Shown here: positions 33,862 to 43,600 of the stretch, piece by piece
Numbering within the stretch: the first letter of the stretch is position 1
Layout of the letters: each line of letters opens with the position of its first letter
Source: Bacteroidota bacterium
GTDB lineage: Bacteria; Bacteroidota; Ignavibacteria; Palsa-1295
DNA: 64,000 nt
NCBI GenBank assembly: GCA_018266755.1
Contig: JAFDZW010000005.1
Location: 186,001-250,000 of the forward strand
Direction of reading: 5' to 3'
Translations under genes and position numbers: made by a program
Notes under the pieces: generated by a model
Told to the model about the DNA's origin: nothing
What the model saw: the letters and a program-made list of their open reading frames with translations, nothing else
The model's database searches: none

Positions 33862-36139
33862 ATCGAACGGCATTTGTCACACCGCGTACCTGTCGGAGCT
33901 TCTCCAGTAGACGCGCAAGATGATACGTATTCTTCACGTACACCGTCATTTTCCCGTCGAACATTTGATCGTGTGAGTCGATGCTGAACGAGCGGATATT
34001 GGTATTATTGTAGCTCGAAATGACATGGGTAAGATCGCTAATCATTCCCGGTCGGTCCTCTCCTGAAATATGAATCCCGACAAGATAGTCCGCCGTCTCT
34101 TCGGTGCTCGGCCATTCGACATCGATCAACCGTGCTTTACGGTCGTCATTCTCAAGTCGTTTGATGTTCTTGCACTCGCGTCGGTGGATTTTTACCCCTT
34201 CTCCGACCGTGACCACACCGATCACATCGTCACCAGGCACCGGGCTGCAGCACTTTGCGTAACTATAGAGCAGATCGTCTCTGCGGCCCTGAATAAGAAT
34301 GCCGGTTTGACGACGAGATTCTTCAAGATATGGCACTTCAAACACTGCACCGCCACCATCATCTTCTTTTCGGGGTTCCCCTCCGGGTTTGAGCCAATCC
34401 CGGAGTTTCGAGATGATGTCCTCTGCCTGGACACGTTCTTCGGCCAAGGCAAGATGTAGCTTCCCGATATTTCCGTGGTTCGTAGCCGATGCGAAACGCG
34501 CCAGTGTGTCGTCATTTACATGCAACTTCGCCTTGGCAAGTTTCTTATTCAGCAGTTCTTTCCCTTTGGAGATCTTGGCTCGCTGATCTTCATTGATGAA
34601 CTTGCGAATCTGATTACGAGCCTTATGCGTGGCGACGAAGTGTTCCCAGTCCGGATTCGGACTCTGAGCCTTCGAAGTGATAATCTCAACCTGATCGCCG
34701 GAGCGCAATTTTGTGTGCAACGGGACGATCTTTCCATTCACTTTCGCCCCAATGGTGCGGACGCCAACTTGTGTATGGATATCGAATGCAAAATCGACCA
34801 CGGTAGCTCCCTTGGGTAAAATGCGAAGATCACCTTTGGGAGTGAATACATAAATCTCATCCTGATACAGATTGAGCTTGAAGCTCTCCATCAGGGCCTT
34901 CGGAGCATCATCCTCGTCTTCTTCGAATAGGTCACTTACCCATTTGACCCACTCCTCGATTTCCGGGTCGGTCTTGGTGACTTGTTCCTTGTACTTCCAG
35001 TGCGCAGCCACGCCCTTCTCCGCTATTTCGTGCATCTGGCGCGTCCGGATTTGAACCTCCACCATTTTTCCGCCAGGCCCGATCACGGTTGTGTGTATCG
35101 ACTGGTAGCCGTTTTTCTTCGGGACTGAAATGTAATTCTTGAATCGCTCGGGGACCGGCGTGTAGATCGAGCTCACAATGCCATAGACCGAGAAACAGTC
35201 GTTGTCGTTCTTTGTGTCGATGATAATCCGAACCGCGAACAGATCGTACAGATCGTCGAAGCGTTTTCCGGTACGGATGAGCTTATTATAAATCGAGAAT
35301 ATGTGTTTCGGCCGACCGACGATCTCAAACTTGAATCCTTCGTGCTGCAACGCATCCCGGATAGGAGCGATCGTCTCGGCGATGTAGGATTCCCGTCCGA
35401 CGCGCGACTCGGCAAGCGATCGTTTGATTTCATCGTATGCCTCTCGGTTCAGGACTTTGAATGAGAGGTCTTCGAGCTCCCATTTGATCTTCGCCAAACC
35501 GAAGCGATGTGCGAACGGTGCATAAATATCGAGCGTCTCTTTCGCCATTCGCATCTGTCGCTCCGTCGAGAGGTACTCGATCGTGCGCATGTTATGCAAA
35601 CGGTCAGCAAACTTGATCAGCATGACGCGTACGTCATTGACCATCGAGATCAGAAGTTTGCGATACGACTCTGCCTGAGTGATCTCACGCGAGCGGAAGA
35701 TATCGCTAATCTTGGTGGCCCCATCGACGATTTCTGCGACCGTATCGCCGAACTCTTCTCGGATCTCGTCGATCGTGTACGCGGTATCTTCGACCACATC
35801 GTGCAAGAGAGCACACACGACCGAGACGTCGTCGAGCGGGACTTCCCGCACTACGATCATGGCAACCTCGAACGGATGCAGAAAGTATGGCTCACCGGAT
35901 GCCCGGCGATCGTTTTTATGAGCTTCGTAACAAAGACGGAAGGCTTTCGTGACGAGGGCTGAGTCATAGTGGCGCAGGCTGCCCTTACACGCTGTCAGGA
36001 GTTCGTCAAGTTTCTGTTGATAGACGACTTCGGAATTGTCCTCTACTTGCACAGTAGCAGCAGAACCATCACTCGGCGATGGCGGCACCGGCGATGCACT
36101 GGGAACTACGGAGGGCATACTATCATGATCCGGTTCCAT
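33851..36139 (-). CDS. RelA/SpoT-type bifunctional (p)ppGpp synthetase/hydrolase
   Basis: Stringent-response enzyme of 762 residues from the ATG at 36139, seven bases after the preceding stop; an ATG at 36163 adds eight residues. Domains in order: HD hydrolase with HPFEVA (H88) and ALLHDVVEDT (HD at 113-114), synthetase (FKNYISVPKKNGYQSIHTTV; VEVQIRTRQMHEIAEKGVAA), TGS (DEIYVFTPKGDLRILPKGAT), a helical/zinc-finger-like part with CCSPVPGD, and a C-terminal ACT domain. Both catalytic halves keep their key residues, so it should synthesise and degrade (p)ppGpp. A Pro/Ser-rich leader of about 30 residues precedes the HD domain. Confidence 0.96.
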   Translation of the reverse strand: MEPDHDSMPSVVPSASPVPPSPSDGSAATVQVEDNSEVVYQQKLDELLTACKGSLRHYDSALVTKAFRLCYEAHKNDRRASGEPYFLHPFEVAMIVVREVPLDDVSVVCALLHDVVEDTAYTIDEIREEFGDTVAEIVDGATKISDIFRSREITQAESYRKLLISMVNDVRVMLIKFADRLHNMRTIEYLSTERQMRMAKETLDIYAPFAHRFGLAKIKWELEDLSFKVLNREAYDEIKRSLAESRVGRESYIAETIAPIRDALQHEGFKFEIVGRPKHIFSIYNKLIRTGKRFDDLYDLFAVRIIIDTKNDNDCFSVYGIVSSIYTPVPERFKNYISVPKKNGYQSIHTTVIGPGGKMVEVQIRTRQMHEIAEKGVAAHWKYKEQVTKTDPEIEEWVKWVSDLFEEDEDDAPKALMESFKLNLYQDEIYVFTPKGDLRILPKGATVVDFAFDIHTQVGVRTIGAKVNGKIVPLHTKLRSGDQVEIITSKAQSPNPDWEHFVATHKARNQIRKFINEDQRAKISKGKELLNKKLAKAKLHVNDDTLARFASATNHGNIGKLHLALAEERVQAEDIISKLRDWLKPGGEPRKEDDGGGAVFEVPYLEESRRQTGILIQGRRDDLLYSYAKCCSPVPGDDVIGVVTVGEGVKIHRRECKNIKRLENDDRKARLIDVEWPSTEETADYLVGIHISGEDRPGMISDLTHVISSYNNTNIRSFSIDSHDQMFDGKMTVYVKNTYHLARLLEKLRQVRGVTNAVRYEE

Positions 36140-36146
36140 TTCGTGC

Positions 36147-37196
36147 TCAGTTTCTCGGTACATGCCACCACCCGAAGTATATCATTGCGCCGACATTCAG
36201 ATGGGTAAACGTAATAGGATCGCCACCGGTCTGGAAATCGAACTGTGGTTGTTGCTTATCCCCACTGAGCAGGAATGTTGCAGAGATATCGGCAAACGGC
36301 GAGAGTATAAAATTATCCCCGAGCTCAAGATCATAACGAGCGCCAAACATCCCCTTGATCCCGCCACGTGTGAACGATGCGCTCACCGTTTTTGAATCCG
36401 AATGAACGCCGAGCGAATCGACCGCATAATAGCTCTGCTTGCTTTCGATCGTCGTGCTGTTATACCCAAGTCCGAGATAAAATTTTACCGGAGAGTGAGG
36501 GTTGATCACAAAGTGAACATCGAACGCGATATACTTCGTCGTGATATCTTCATGTGTCGGCACGTAGTACGGAAATTTGGTAGGCGGTTTGAGCGGATCG
36601 AATTTATCGACGTAGGACGAATCCTCTTGCCTCCACAACCGATCGTTTATAAGGTCGTCCCCGACATTGAATCGGTTGTATGAAATCTGAAAGTCAATTC
36701 CCCTCGTAATCGAAGTCCCGATTGATAACGAGGAAGCAAAGACTGATGTTGGAGTAAGTTGCACTCGATTTAGCTGATTGAGCTCCGAGAGATTTCCGAT
36801 TCCGATTCCCCCACCAATCCCGATCGCTTTCCAGACGATCGGAGTGAGCGCCTTTTGTCGTGCGCGTTCCTCGTCCTGGATGCGTTCGACTGCACGCAAA
36901 CTATCGCGACGTGTCTGTTCCTGTGCCTCTCGCAGTGCTTGCTGCTGCGCTTCATACGCCGCTCGAATCGAATCTTGACGTCTGACTTCCTGCTCTTTGG
37001 AGAGCTGCTCCCGTTGCCGTCTGATCATCTCCTCTGCCTCACGACGCTGCTGCGTCATGACAGAATCCGGCGGACGGCTTCCGGGTTGGGCATGCGATGT
37101 CCCTGTCATCGCACATAATAACATCAGTAGGATGACGAGAGCCGGTGGCAAGCTCAGGCGAAATAATTTCTTCGTATTCTCCGTCGTTTGATTCAT
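36147..37196 (-). other. Alternative internal start for the outer membrane part of the TatD fusion
   Basis: An ATG at 37196, in frame, gives a 349-residue protein that starts MNQTTENTKKLFRLSLPPAL and has an ordinary signal peptide (basic n-region, hydrophobic core, cleavage near SHAQ). The TatD C-terminal helix would thus double as the signal-peptide n-region. No strong ribosome binding site is visible before it. This is the reading that makes topological sense for the coiled-coil and barrel domain. Confidence 0.45.
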
Positions 37197-37922
37197 GATC
37201 TCAGATACATCCATATTCTTGAGCGCGGCAATCTTCTCGGCGACCAACCGAACAAGTGCCGGCGTGTTGCGCTTTCCTCTCATCGGCGCGGGCGCCAGAT
37301 ACGGCGAATCCGTCTCTATGAGCATCGCTTCGAGAGGCGTCGCCTGCACAGTCGGTGCAAGCGTCGAATTCTTAAACGTGATATTTCCCGTAAAACTTAC
37401 AGCAAATCCTAACTCTACAACCTCGGCCGCCTGCTCCGGAGTGCCCGTAAAGCAATGGAATTGACCGAATTGATCTTCCGCGCCTCTGCCCGAGTACTGT
37501 TCCCGCACGATGGCAATCGTATCGTCGATAGAATCGCGAGTATGAATAATAATCGGCTTGTGCAACGATTTCGCGAGCTCGATCTGCTCCGAAAAGGCCC
37601 GGATTTGAACGTCACGAGGCGAGAAATCATAGTAATAGTCCAACCCAATCTCGCCAACTGCAACGACATTCTCATTTTTGGACGCCAACGCAATGGTATC
37701 GCGAACCTCGTCATTCCATTCCGTCGCAGAGTGTGGGTGAATCCCCAGACCGCACCACACATTCGGAAATCGGTTCGCCAGTTCGATCGTCGCATCGAAA
37801 CTTGCCAGGTCGATCGCAGGCACGATGAATCCGGCAACCCCCTGCTGCATCGCATCCGCGATCACAAGGTCACGATCCGGATCGAACTGATCCGTCTGTA
37901 AATGGCAATGCGAATCGATCAT
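36147..37922 (-). CDS. In-frame fusion: TatD-type metal nuclease plus secreted coiled-coil/outer membrane barrel protein
   Basis: A 591-residue frame with two parts that belong in different compartments. Residues 1-255 are a complete TatD-family metal-dependent DNase: HxH at 5-7 (DSHCHL), E91 (VGEIGLDYY), H127 (IIIHTRD), H156 (QFHCFTG) and D205 (ETDSPYLAP), ending in ENTKKLFRL as TatD proteins normally do. Directly after it comes a signal-peptide-like segment (LPPALVILLMLLCAMTGTSH), then a charged coiled-coil (about 287-358) and a beta-barrel domain ending in IYFGWWHVPRN. Either this is a true fusion, a lost stop codon or assembly error, or the barrel is translated separately from an internal ATG at 37196. 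The ATG at 37922 follows the TonB receptor stop by five bases. Confidence 0.85.
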   Translation of the reverse strand: MIDSHCHLQTDQFDPDRDLVIADAMQQGVAGFIVPAIDLASFDATIELANRFPNVWCGLGIHPHSATEWNDEVRDTIALASKNENVVAVGEIGLDYYYDFSPRDVQIRAFSEQIELAKSLHKPIIIHTRDSIDDTIAIVREQYSGRGAEDQFGQFHCFTGTPEQAAEVVELGFAVSFTGNITFKNSTLAPTVQATPLEAMLIETDSPYLAPAPMRGKRNTPALVRLVAEKIAALKNMDVSEIMNQTTENTKKLFRLSLPPALVILLMLLCAMTGTSHAQPGSRPPDSVMTQQRREAEEMIRRQREQLSKEQEVRRQDSIRAAYEAQQQALREAQEQTRRDSLRAVERIQDEERARQKALTPIVWKAIGIGGGIGIGNLSELNQLNRVQLTPTSVFASSLSIGTSITRGIDFQISYNRFNVGDDLINDRLWRQEDSSYVDKFDPLKPPTKFPYYVPTHEDITTKYIAFDVHFVINPHSPVKFYLGLGYNSTTIESKQSYYAVDSLGVHSDSKTVSASFTRGGIKGMFGARYDLELGDNFILSPFADISATFLLSGDKQQPQFDFQTGGDPITFTHLNVGAMIYFGWWHVPRN

Positions 37923-37927
37923 GTGGT

Positions 37928-40108
37928 TCAAAATGCGGTCTCTATACGAACAGAGTAACTTCTGAGGGGGGCTACGTTTCCTACAATCTCTACGTAATAA
38001 TAATTCAGAAGATTCTCTACCTGAAAGGTCAATTTTGCAGGCAATCCGGTGACATCTTGCATATCTCGGCTAATACGGGCGTCCAGAACGTAGGCATTTA
38101 CTCGCGCGCCGCCATCCGGCACTTGACGGGAAAGAACGGAGTCGACCGATTCATACTGGCTCACGTACCGGAAATCGGCTGAGCCTTCCCATTTCCCCCA
38201 TTGCGTCCCTAATCGTGTCTGTAGGAGATGCCGCGGACGATATTCAAGGATTGCGTTGGTCTGACGATTTCGCGGATACACATAGGTATACGCTAGTCGC
38301 GCGGAAAGCTCGTCATTAGAAAAAGGATGCCATTCGATCGCTTCCTCGTGCCCGAATATATCTGCATCGGTAATGTTCTGAAACTGGATGTACGAAGCAG
38401 ATGAGCCGGTTACAAATGTCGGCTCGATCAGATGTTGAAATCGTGTATAAAAGATTGCGGCATCGACAAAAAGATTCTGCCCACGATATGAGCCACCGAT
38501 TTCCGACGAGAGGCTTCGCTCGGGTACAAGCAACGGGTTTGGCCGTACCGGGAAGACCCCGAACACTTGATCGATATATTGCTCGCTGATCGTTGGCGCA
38601 CGAAAGCCGCTCCCGATCGATCCACGCATCGAAATATGCTCATCAACGGCATAACTCACGCCGAGCTTCGGTGAGACCTGTGTCAGCCAATTTTGAGCAT
38701 CATGCCGAATTGCATCCGCACGAAAGCCCGTGGTTACGATCGCGGGGGAAATATGCCATTCGGCCTGGGCATACCCCGAAATCGATACACCGGAGTGATC
38801 GGTGAATAGGTCGGAGGTAACACGTTGATACGAGCCGATCGCTCCAGCGGTCAGGTAGAGGCTGCTAAGATCGGTGTTCAGATCATACTCGCCCGTTGTA
38901 TTCAATGCCGACGAATGCGCACCCGGCTGGCCGCCGGGTACGGAAGGATCCGTTGTAAACTGTGTATGATACAGATCGAGACGGAATGTGTGGGAAACCG
39001 CATCCGAGAGCAGTTCAATACTCGACTGCACGTTCTCTTTCGCAGAATGAATACGCCCATTCACTACACCGAGTGAATCTGCAGGAAGCAATGGAGTCGA
39101 TAATCCCTTCCAGTATAACCATCCCCCATGGTTCTCGTTTGCTGCAAGCAAACTCGTTGTCCAGGTAGCGGCACCACCAAGTGGGACGGATGCCTTTGCA
39201 AAACCATTCACCTTATAGGAGTCATCGCCTAAACGGTACCCCTCGTTCCGCCGCACGGCGAGGGTGCCAAGTAACCCAATCTGGCCTACAGTGCCGGAAG
39301 CACCGACCTCTCCGGATGCGAACTTCGAGCCAACGGTCGGAACACGCCACTCGCTGTATTTCGGTTGATCGTAGATTCCGCCCAATACGACCGCGCCAAT
39401 ACTTAACGTATCGCTCGTCGGACGAGTGATCACGTTAATTATCCCACCGAGCGCGCTCGATCCGTACAATGCAGAGCCTGCCCCTTTAACAACTTCGATG
39501 CGGTCAATATCTAACAACGGGACAACATCGAACTTGATATCGCCATTATCCGCCGCGAGCAGCGGCATGCCGTCAAGCATGAACAATACGCGCGAACCTA
39601 CCCCTCTGCCATATCCCGATGACCCTCTTATATTTACTTGCGATTCAGTGACGCTCACACCCGGTATCCAACGAAGTGCATCGTCAACGGCGATGCTCCC
39701 GCGAGATGTTAGCTCTGCTGCTGTGGCGGTACTCACCGAAACGGGGACGTCTTGCGATAGTGTCGTATGCCGTTGGGCAGTGACGACAACCTCGTCCATT
39801 CGGCCACCGACCGGTTGAAGTTCGATCGCCCGGAAGAGAACGTGGCCGATCGCGAAGACGGTATCGGCATAACCGAGACCGGAGATGTGAATATAGGCCG
39901 CTCCAATAGAAAGCGGGAAATCATAGCGACCATCTGTTGAAGTGGGTCGAACATGGATTCGCTGGTGGTCGGCGGTTTCAATTGCGACCGTCAACCCCAC
40001 AACCGGAGCTTTTGTATGTGCGTCGATCACAACACCTTGAATCCGCTCTTGGGCACGTACAAGAGCAGCCGAAATCAACATGAACGATATGATCAACCAC
40101 CACTTCAT
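37928..40108 (-). CDS. TonB-dependent outer membrane receptor
   Basis: A 726-residue receptor. Signal peptide MKWWLIISFMLISAALVRAQ; then a carboxypeptidase-regulatory-like domain (IQGVVIDAHTKAPVVGLTVA), the TonB box area (MDEVVVTAQRH), a plug domain (GVSVTESQVNIRGSSGYGRG; DRIEVVKGAGSALYGSSALG; GIINVITRP) and a 22-strand-type barrel ending in a terminal aromatic residue (SVRIETAF). It overlaps the preceding lipoprotein gene by four bases (ATGA). Substrate is unknown; size and plug are of the vitamin/siderophore class rather than SusC. No cobalamin riboswitch is seen upstream. Confidence 0.93.
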   Translation of the reverse strand: MKWWLIISFMLISAALVRAQERIQGVVIDAHTKAPVVGLTVAIETADHQRIHVRPTSTDGRYDFPLSIGAAYIHISGLGYADTVFAIGHVLFRAIELQPVGGRMDEVVVTAQRHTTLSQDVPVSVSTATAAELTSRGSIAVDDALRWIPGVSVTESQVNIRGSSGYGRGVGSRVLFMLDGMPLLAADNGDIKFDVVPLLDIDRIEVVKGAGSALYGSSALGGIINVITRPTSDTLSIGAVVLGGIYDQPKYSEWRVPTVGSKFASGEVGASGTVGQIGLLGTLAVRRNEGYRLGDDSYKVNGFAKASVPLGGAATWTTSLLAANENHGGWLYWKGLSTPLLPADSLGVVNGRIHSAKENVQSSIELLSDAVSHTFRLDLYHTQFTTDPSVPGGQPGAHSSALNTTGEYDLNTDLSSLYLTAGAIGSYQRVTSDLFTDHSGVSISGYAQAEWHISPAIVTTGFRADAIRHDAQNWLTQVSPKLGVSYAVDEHISMRGSIGSGFRAPTISEQYIDQVFGVFPVRPNPLLVPERSLSSEIGGSYRGQNLFVDAAIFYTRFQHLIEPTFVTGSSASYIQFQNITDADIFGHEEAIEWHPFSNDELSARLAYTYVYPRNRQTNAILEYRPRHLLQTRLGTQWGKWEGSADFRYVSQYESVDSVLSRQVPDGGARVNAYVLDARISRDMQDVTGLPAKLTFQVENLLNYYYVEIVGNVAPLRSYSVRIETAF

Positions 40109-40569
40109 TGAATGAATGGTTGTCGAATAAGGGTGTCGAAGCGAACCGTCAGTACCGTTGTGTCGTCCGCCTTGCCGGGAGTCATATTGTACACAATCGC
40201 CGAATCGTCGGGAGTATGAGCAAACCCCACGATCCGCCAGTCATGATTAATACTATCCCCGTAGAGCTGCGCGACGCCAAGATATCTGTAGGTAGCCGGA
40301 GCAAGTGTAAATACGAACGAGGTATCTTGAAACGAACATGGCGCTAACGAAACGGCAAAGATGGTCTTATTGAAGCCGTTGATGATATCTGCAACCGAGA
40401 ACGGTGCCCCATGTTGCGATAACACGACAGCAAGTGCCTTTACCGAATCGCATGGCGGCATGACACCGGCAAAATGAACTCGTCCGCTGAGCGTCGAGAA
40501 TTTGCTGGGTTCAGGCGGAGCAAGCCCACGGTCACAGGAGACAACCGTGAGCACTATTGCTGCAAGCAC
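40105..40569 (-). CDS. Putative lipoprotein upstream of the TonB receptor
   Basis: A 154-residue product from a GTG at 40569 with a lipobox-like LTVVSC near its start, then a mature domain with two further cysteines (MPPCDS, LAPCSF) of unknown family. The GTG start leaves no basic residue before the hydrophobic stretch. The frame is open upstream (IIPLRHAYRL) but has no standard start codon there, so the true start is unclear and may be an ATT or lost by sequence error. Coupling to the TonB receptor by a four-base overlap suggests a substrate-binding or accessory surface role. Confidence 0.7.
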   Translation of the reverse strand: MLAAIVLTVVSCDRGLAPPEPSKFSTLSGRVHFAGVMPPCDSVKALAVVLSQHGAPFSVADIINGFNKTIFAVSLAPCSFQDTSFVFTLAPATYRYLGVAQLYGDSINHDWRIVGFAHTPDDSAIVYNMTPGKADDTTVLTVRFDTLIRQPFIQ

Positions 40570-40682
40570 GAGGCGATATGCGTGGCGTAGTGGAATGATA
40601 GGCGCTTAACAGCCTTCTCGCGAGGGGGGTTCAACTCTTTGGGTCCGTTGCTTTTACCCTGCGCATTCCCGAACGCTGAGAC
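40570..40682. promoter_or_regulatory. Divergent promoter region of the lipoprotein/TonB operon and the protease gene
   Basis: Only 113 bases separate the two divergent genes, so both promoters lie here. An eight-base palindrome CTCGCGAG is at 40617-40624. I cannot assign promoter boxes. Confidence 0.4.
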
Positions 40683-43600
40683 ATGTCCAGCCGTTACCAC
40701 TCCTGCATGATTTCTACGCGCAACCGGATCTGTTTCCTACTCATCCTGTCACTGATGCTCCAACATCGCACAGCAATTGCGGGGAGCACCAGCACCATCA
40801 TTGTTAAATTCAAGACCGTATCGGCGCTGCAATCTCCAAGTGCAGCAGTTCGCGCAGTAATCGCTAGGTTTTCTGCGATTGGTATCGAGTCCGCTCCCAG
40901 AATCGTCCCGTCGGTTACTTCGACAAATCTCCTTTCGATCCACTCATGGAATGGACTCGATAGGATCATTGTCCTGCCGCTGCGTAGTGGTATATCACGA
41001 GCCCAGGCTGTGGATGCAATTGCGCGACTCGCCGATGTAGAGTACGCCGAAGAGAACCATGTTTATCATATCGATCGCTTCGTGCCACCGAACGACTCGC
41101 TATACTCCCAGCAATGGGCGCATGATGCAATGGACGTACCGGGCGCCTGGTCATATACTCAAGGCGATTCGACGGTGAATATTGGGTTTGTCGATACAGG
41201 GGTTCAGTGGGACCACCCCGATCTTGTCGGTCAGTTCGCAGTGAACACCGCAGAAGATATTAACCACAACGGACTATTTGATCCGTGGCCCTCAACCGAG
41301 ACACATCCCGACGCGTACGGGCATCTTGTCACTGGCGATCTCGATGGAATCGACGAAGACGGCAATGGCTATGTCGATGACGTCATTGGGTATGATTTCG
41401 TCGATCAATCCAGCATCAACTTTGGTGATGCCTCCGGCCGCGATCCCATCCCCTACGATGAAGAAAGTCATACGCATGGTACGGCGGTCGCGGGGGTCAT
41501 CGGTGCGAAAGCCAACAACAGAATTGGCGTGGCAGGCGTAGCACCAGGATGCCGTCTTGTCGCATTGCGTGCACTCGACGCACTCGGAAACGGCGAGTCC
41601 GACGATATTGCAAGCGCGATTGTATATGCCGCGGACAATGGGGTAAAGGTGTTGAATCTTTCGTTCGGCGATTACTTCCCTTCGATGCTGATGCACGATG
41701 CCATTAGTTATGCCACGGAACATGGCGTGTTGGTCGTAGCATCAAGCGGAAATGAAGGCTCAGACGCACGTCATTATCCGTCGGACTTCTCGGAATGCCT
41801 ATCCGTTGGAATGACAACGCAGGATAATTCGGGACGCGAAGTACTTTCCCCAAACTCTTCCTACGGCGAAGGGATGGACCTCATTGCTCCCGGCACCGCC
41901 ATTTTAACGACGGCTGCAGACGGTTCATACCAGTCTATTTCGGGCACTAGTTTTAGTGCACCCGCTACGGCAGCAGTGGCGGGCCTATTGCTCTCGCACA
42001 ACCCTCGTCTTGGTGTCGCTGCTATACGCTCAATCCTCGAATCGACGACTGACAAACTCTCAAAAAGCACCTATGACCATTCGCATGCCAATGGCAGAGT
42101 AAATGCAAAACGAGCACTTGCTTTTGTCGGCAGTGCGAACATCAAGATTGCATCACCTCGTACCGACGACGAATTGCAGACGGATTCATCATATAGCATT
42201 CTCGGCTCCGCCGTTTCGTCGTTGTTCACTGGGTATTCGGTTTCGTATGCGTCGGGATTAAATCCTGATCATGACATCAACAATCCCCCGTCCTGGACAC
42301 TCATCGATTCCTCGGCCGAGCAAGTACTCGACGGTACGCTTGCGACGTGGAAACCCGCTGGCCTCACCGCCGGCACCTACACGATTCGTCTTGCGGTGTC
42401 TACAACCGATCGACGCTCTGTCGAAGAACGTATCACGGTCAGACTTCGAACACACCAGGCATTCGCAGCCGATGTTCAGGTGGATACAATGTACCAAAAT
42501 GAGCGAAGAATCCTCCTGATTCATGGCCGAGCCGATTCCCTGAGCCATGCACTGATACGGTACCGGGCTGTAGGCAGCTCGGAATGGTCGGTGGTGAATG
42601 ACGATCAATATGCACACGGCCATTCGATGCTCCTCAGCACAAACGAGGTGCGGGCCGGGGTGCCGATCGAATTATCATTAGTACTCTTTGATAATGCTAA
42701 CGACACGGTGACCAGTTCGTTTATCGCAGGTATACCGGATGAGTCGATCTCAGAGTCAGGCTTTCGGGAAAAACCATACGCATTACCGAGCGGCTATTTG
42801 CTCGATACGCTCATTGAACGAGGTGGTACACGATATGCCATTCAGAATATTGCAACGAGCGCATCGTCATTCGGCACTGTGGCTGCGTTTAGCTTCGACA
42901 CGTCTTCACGCTCGTTCATTAAATCAGATTCCGTACAATTACTTACACTGCCTCGATCAATCGGTCGGATCAGTCCGAGTCCCTCTCCTCAGCTACTCCT
43001 ACAAGGATCCGGCGGAACAACATACATTTTTCAGGGCAACTCCGCACATCCGGTCTTCGGAGACATGGTCTTTGCCGACACGACGTCATCACTCCCCTTC
43101 TTTGCTACATCATTGCAAGACATCGATGGCGATGGCATCGACGAATTGATCGGACGTCAAGAAGTGCAAGTTGGAAGCGGGTATCAAGACCGGTATGAAG
43201 CGGATAAGATCGTAAATGGTCAGCGAGTAGCATTCGGCAATGTTTCCGATACTACAACGCCTGCCCCACACTATGCATCCAATACCTTCTCGACACCGGA
43301 TACGAAAGCGATCGCTATCGCCGGCAATGCCCCGAATGGAATTGCGTTTCTCGACGACGATGCCGATCTTATCATTAATAAATACGATCCCTCTCCAGCG
43401 TCTAAGTTCATTACGACGTTTGTGGACGAGAATGCAGGATACACAGAAGGGAGAAATTTTGCGATTGGTGATTTTAATGGCGACGGCCTGCCCGACATTG
43501 CGCTCGCGTATCACCGGTCATACGATTACAACGACGATCTTGAGATCGAGCCTTCATACTGGACTGTAAAAGTCCTGCTCAACACTGGCACCGGCTCCTT

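Noticed and set aside
37000-40700. Cobalamin riboswitch near the TonB receptor or pduO
   Set aside because: The upstream gaps are 113 bases or less and I could not find the B12-box pattern or the nested stems expected.
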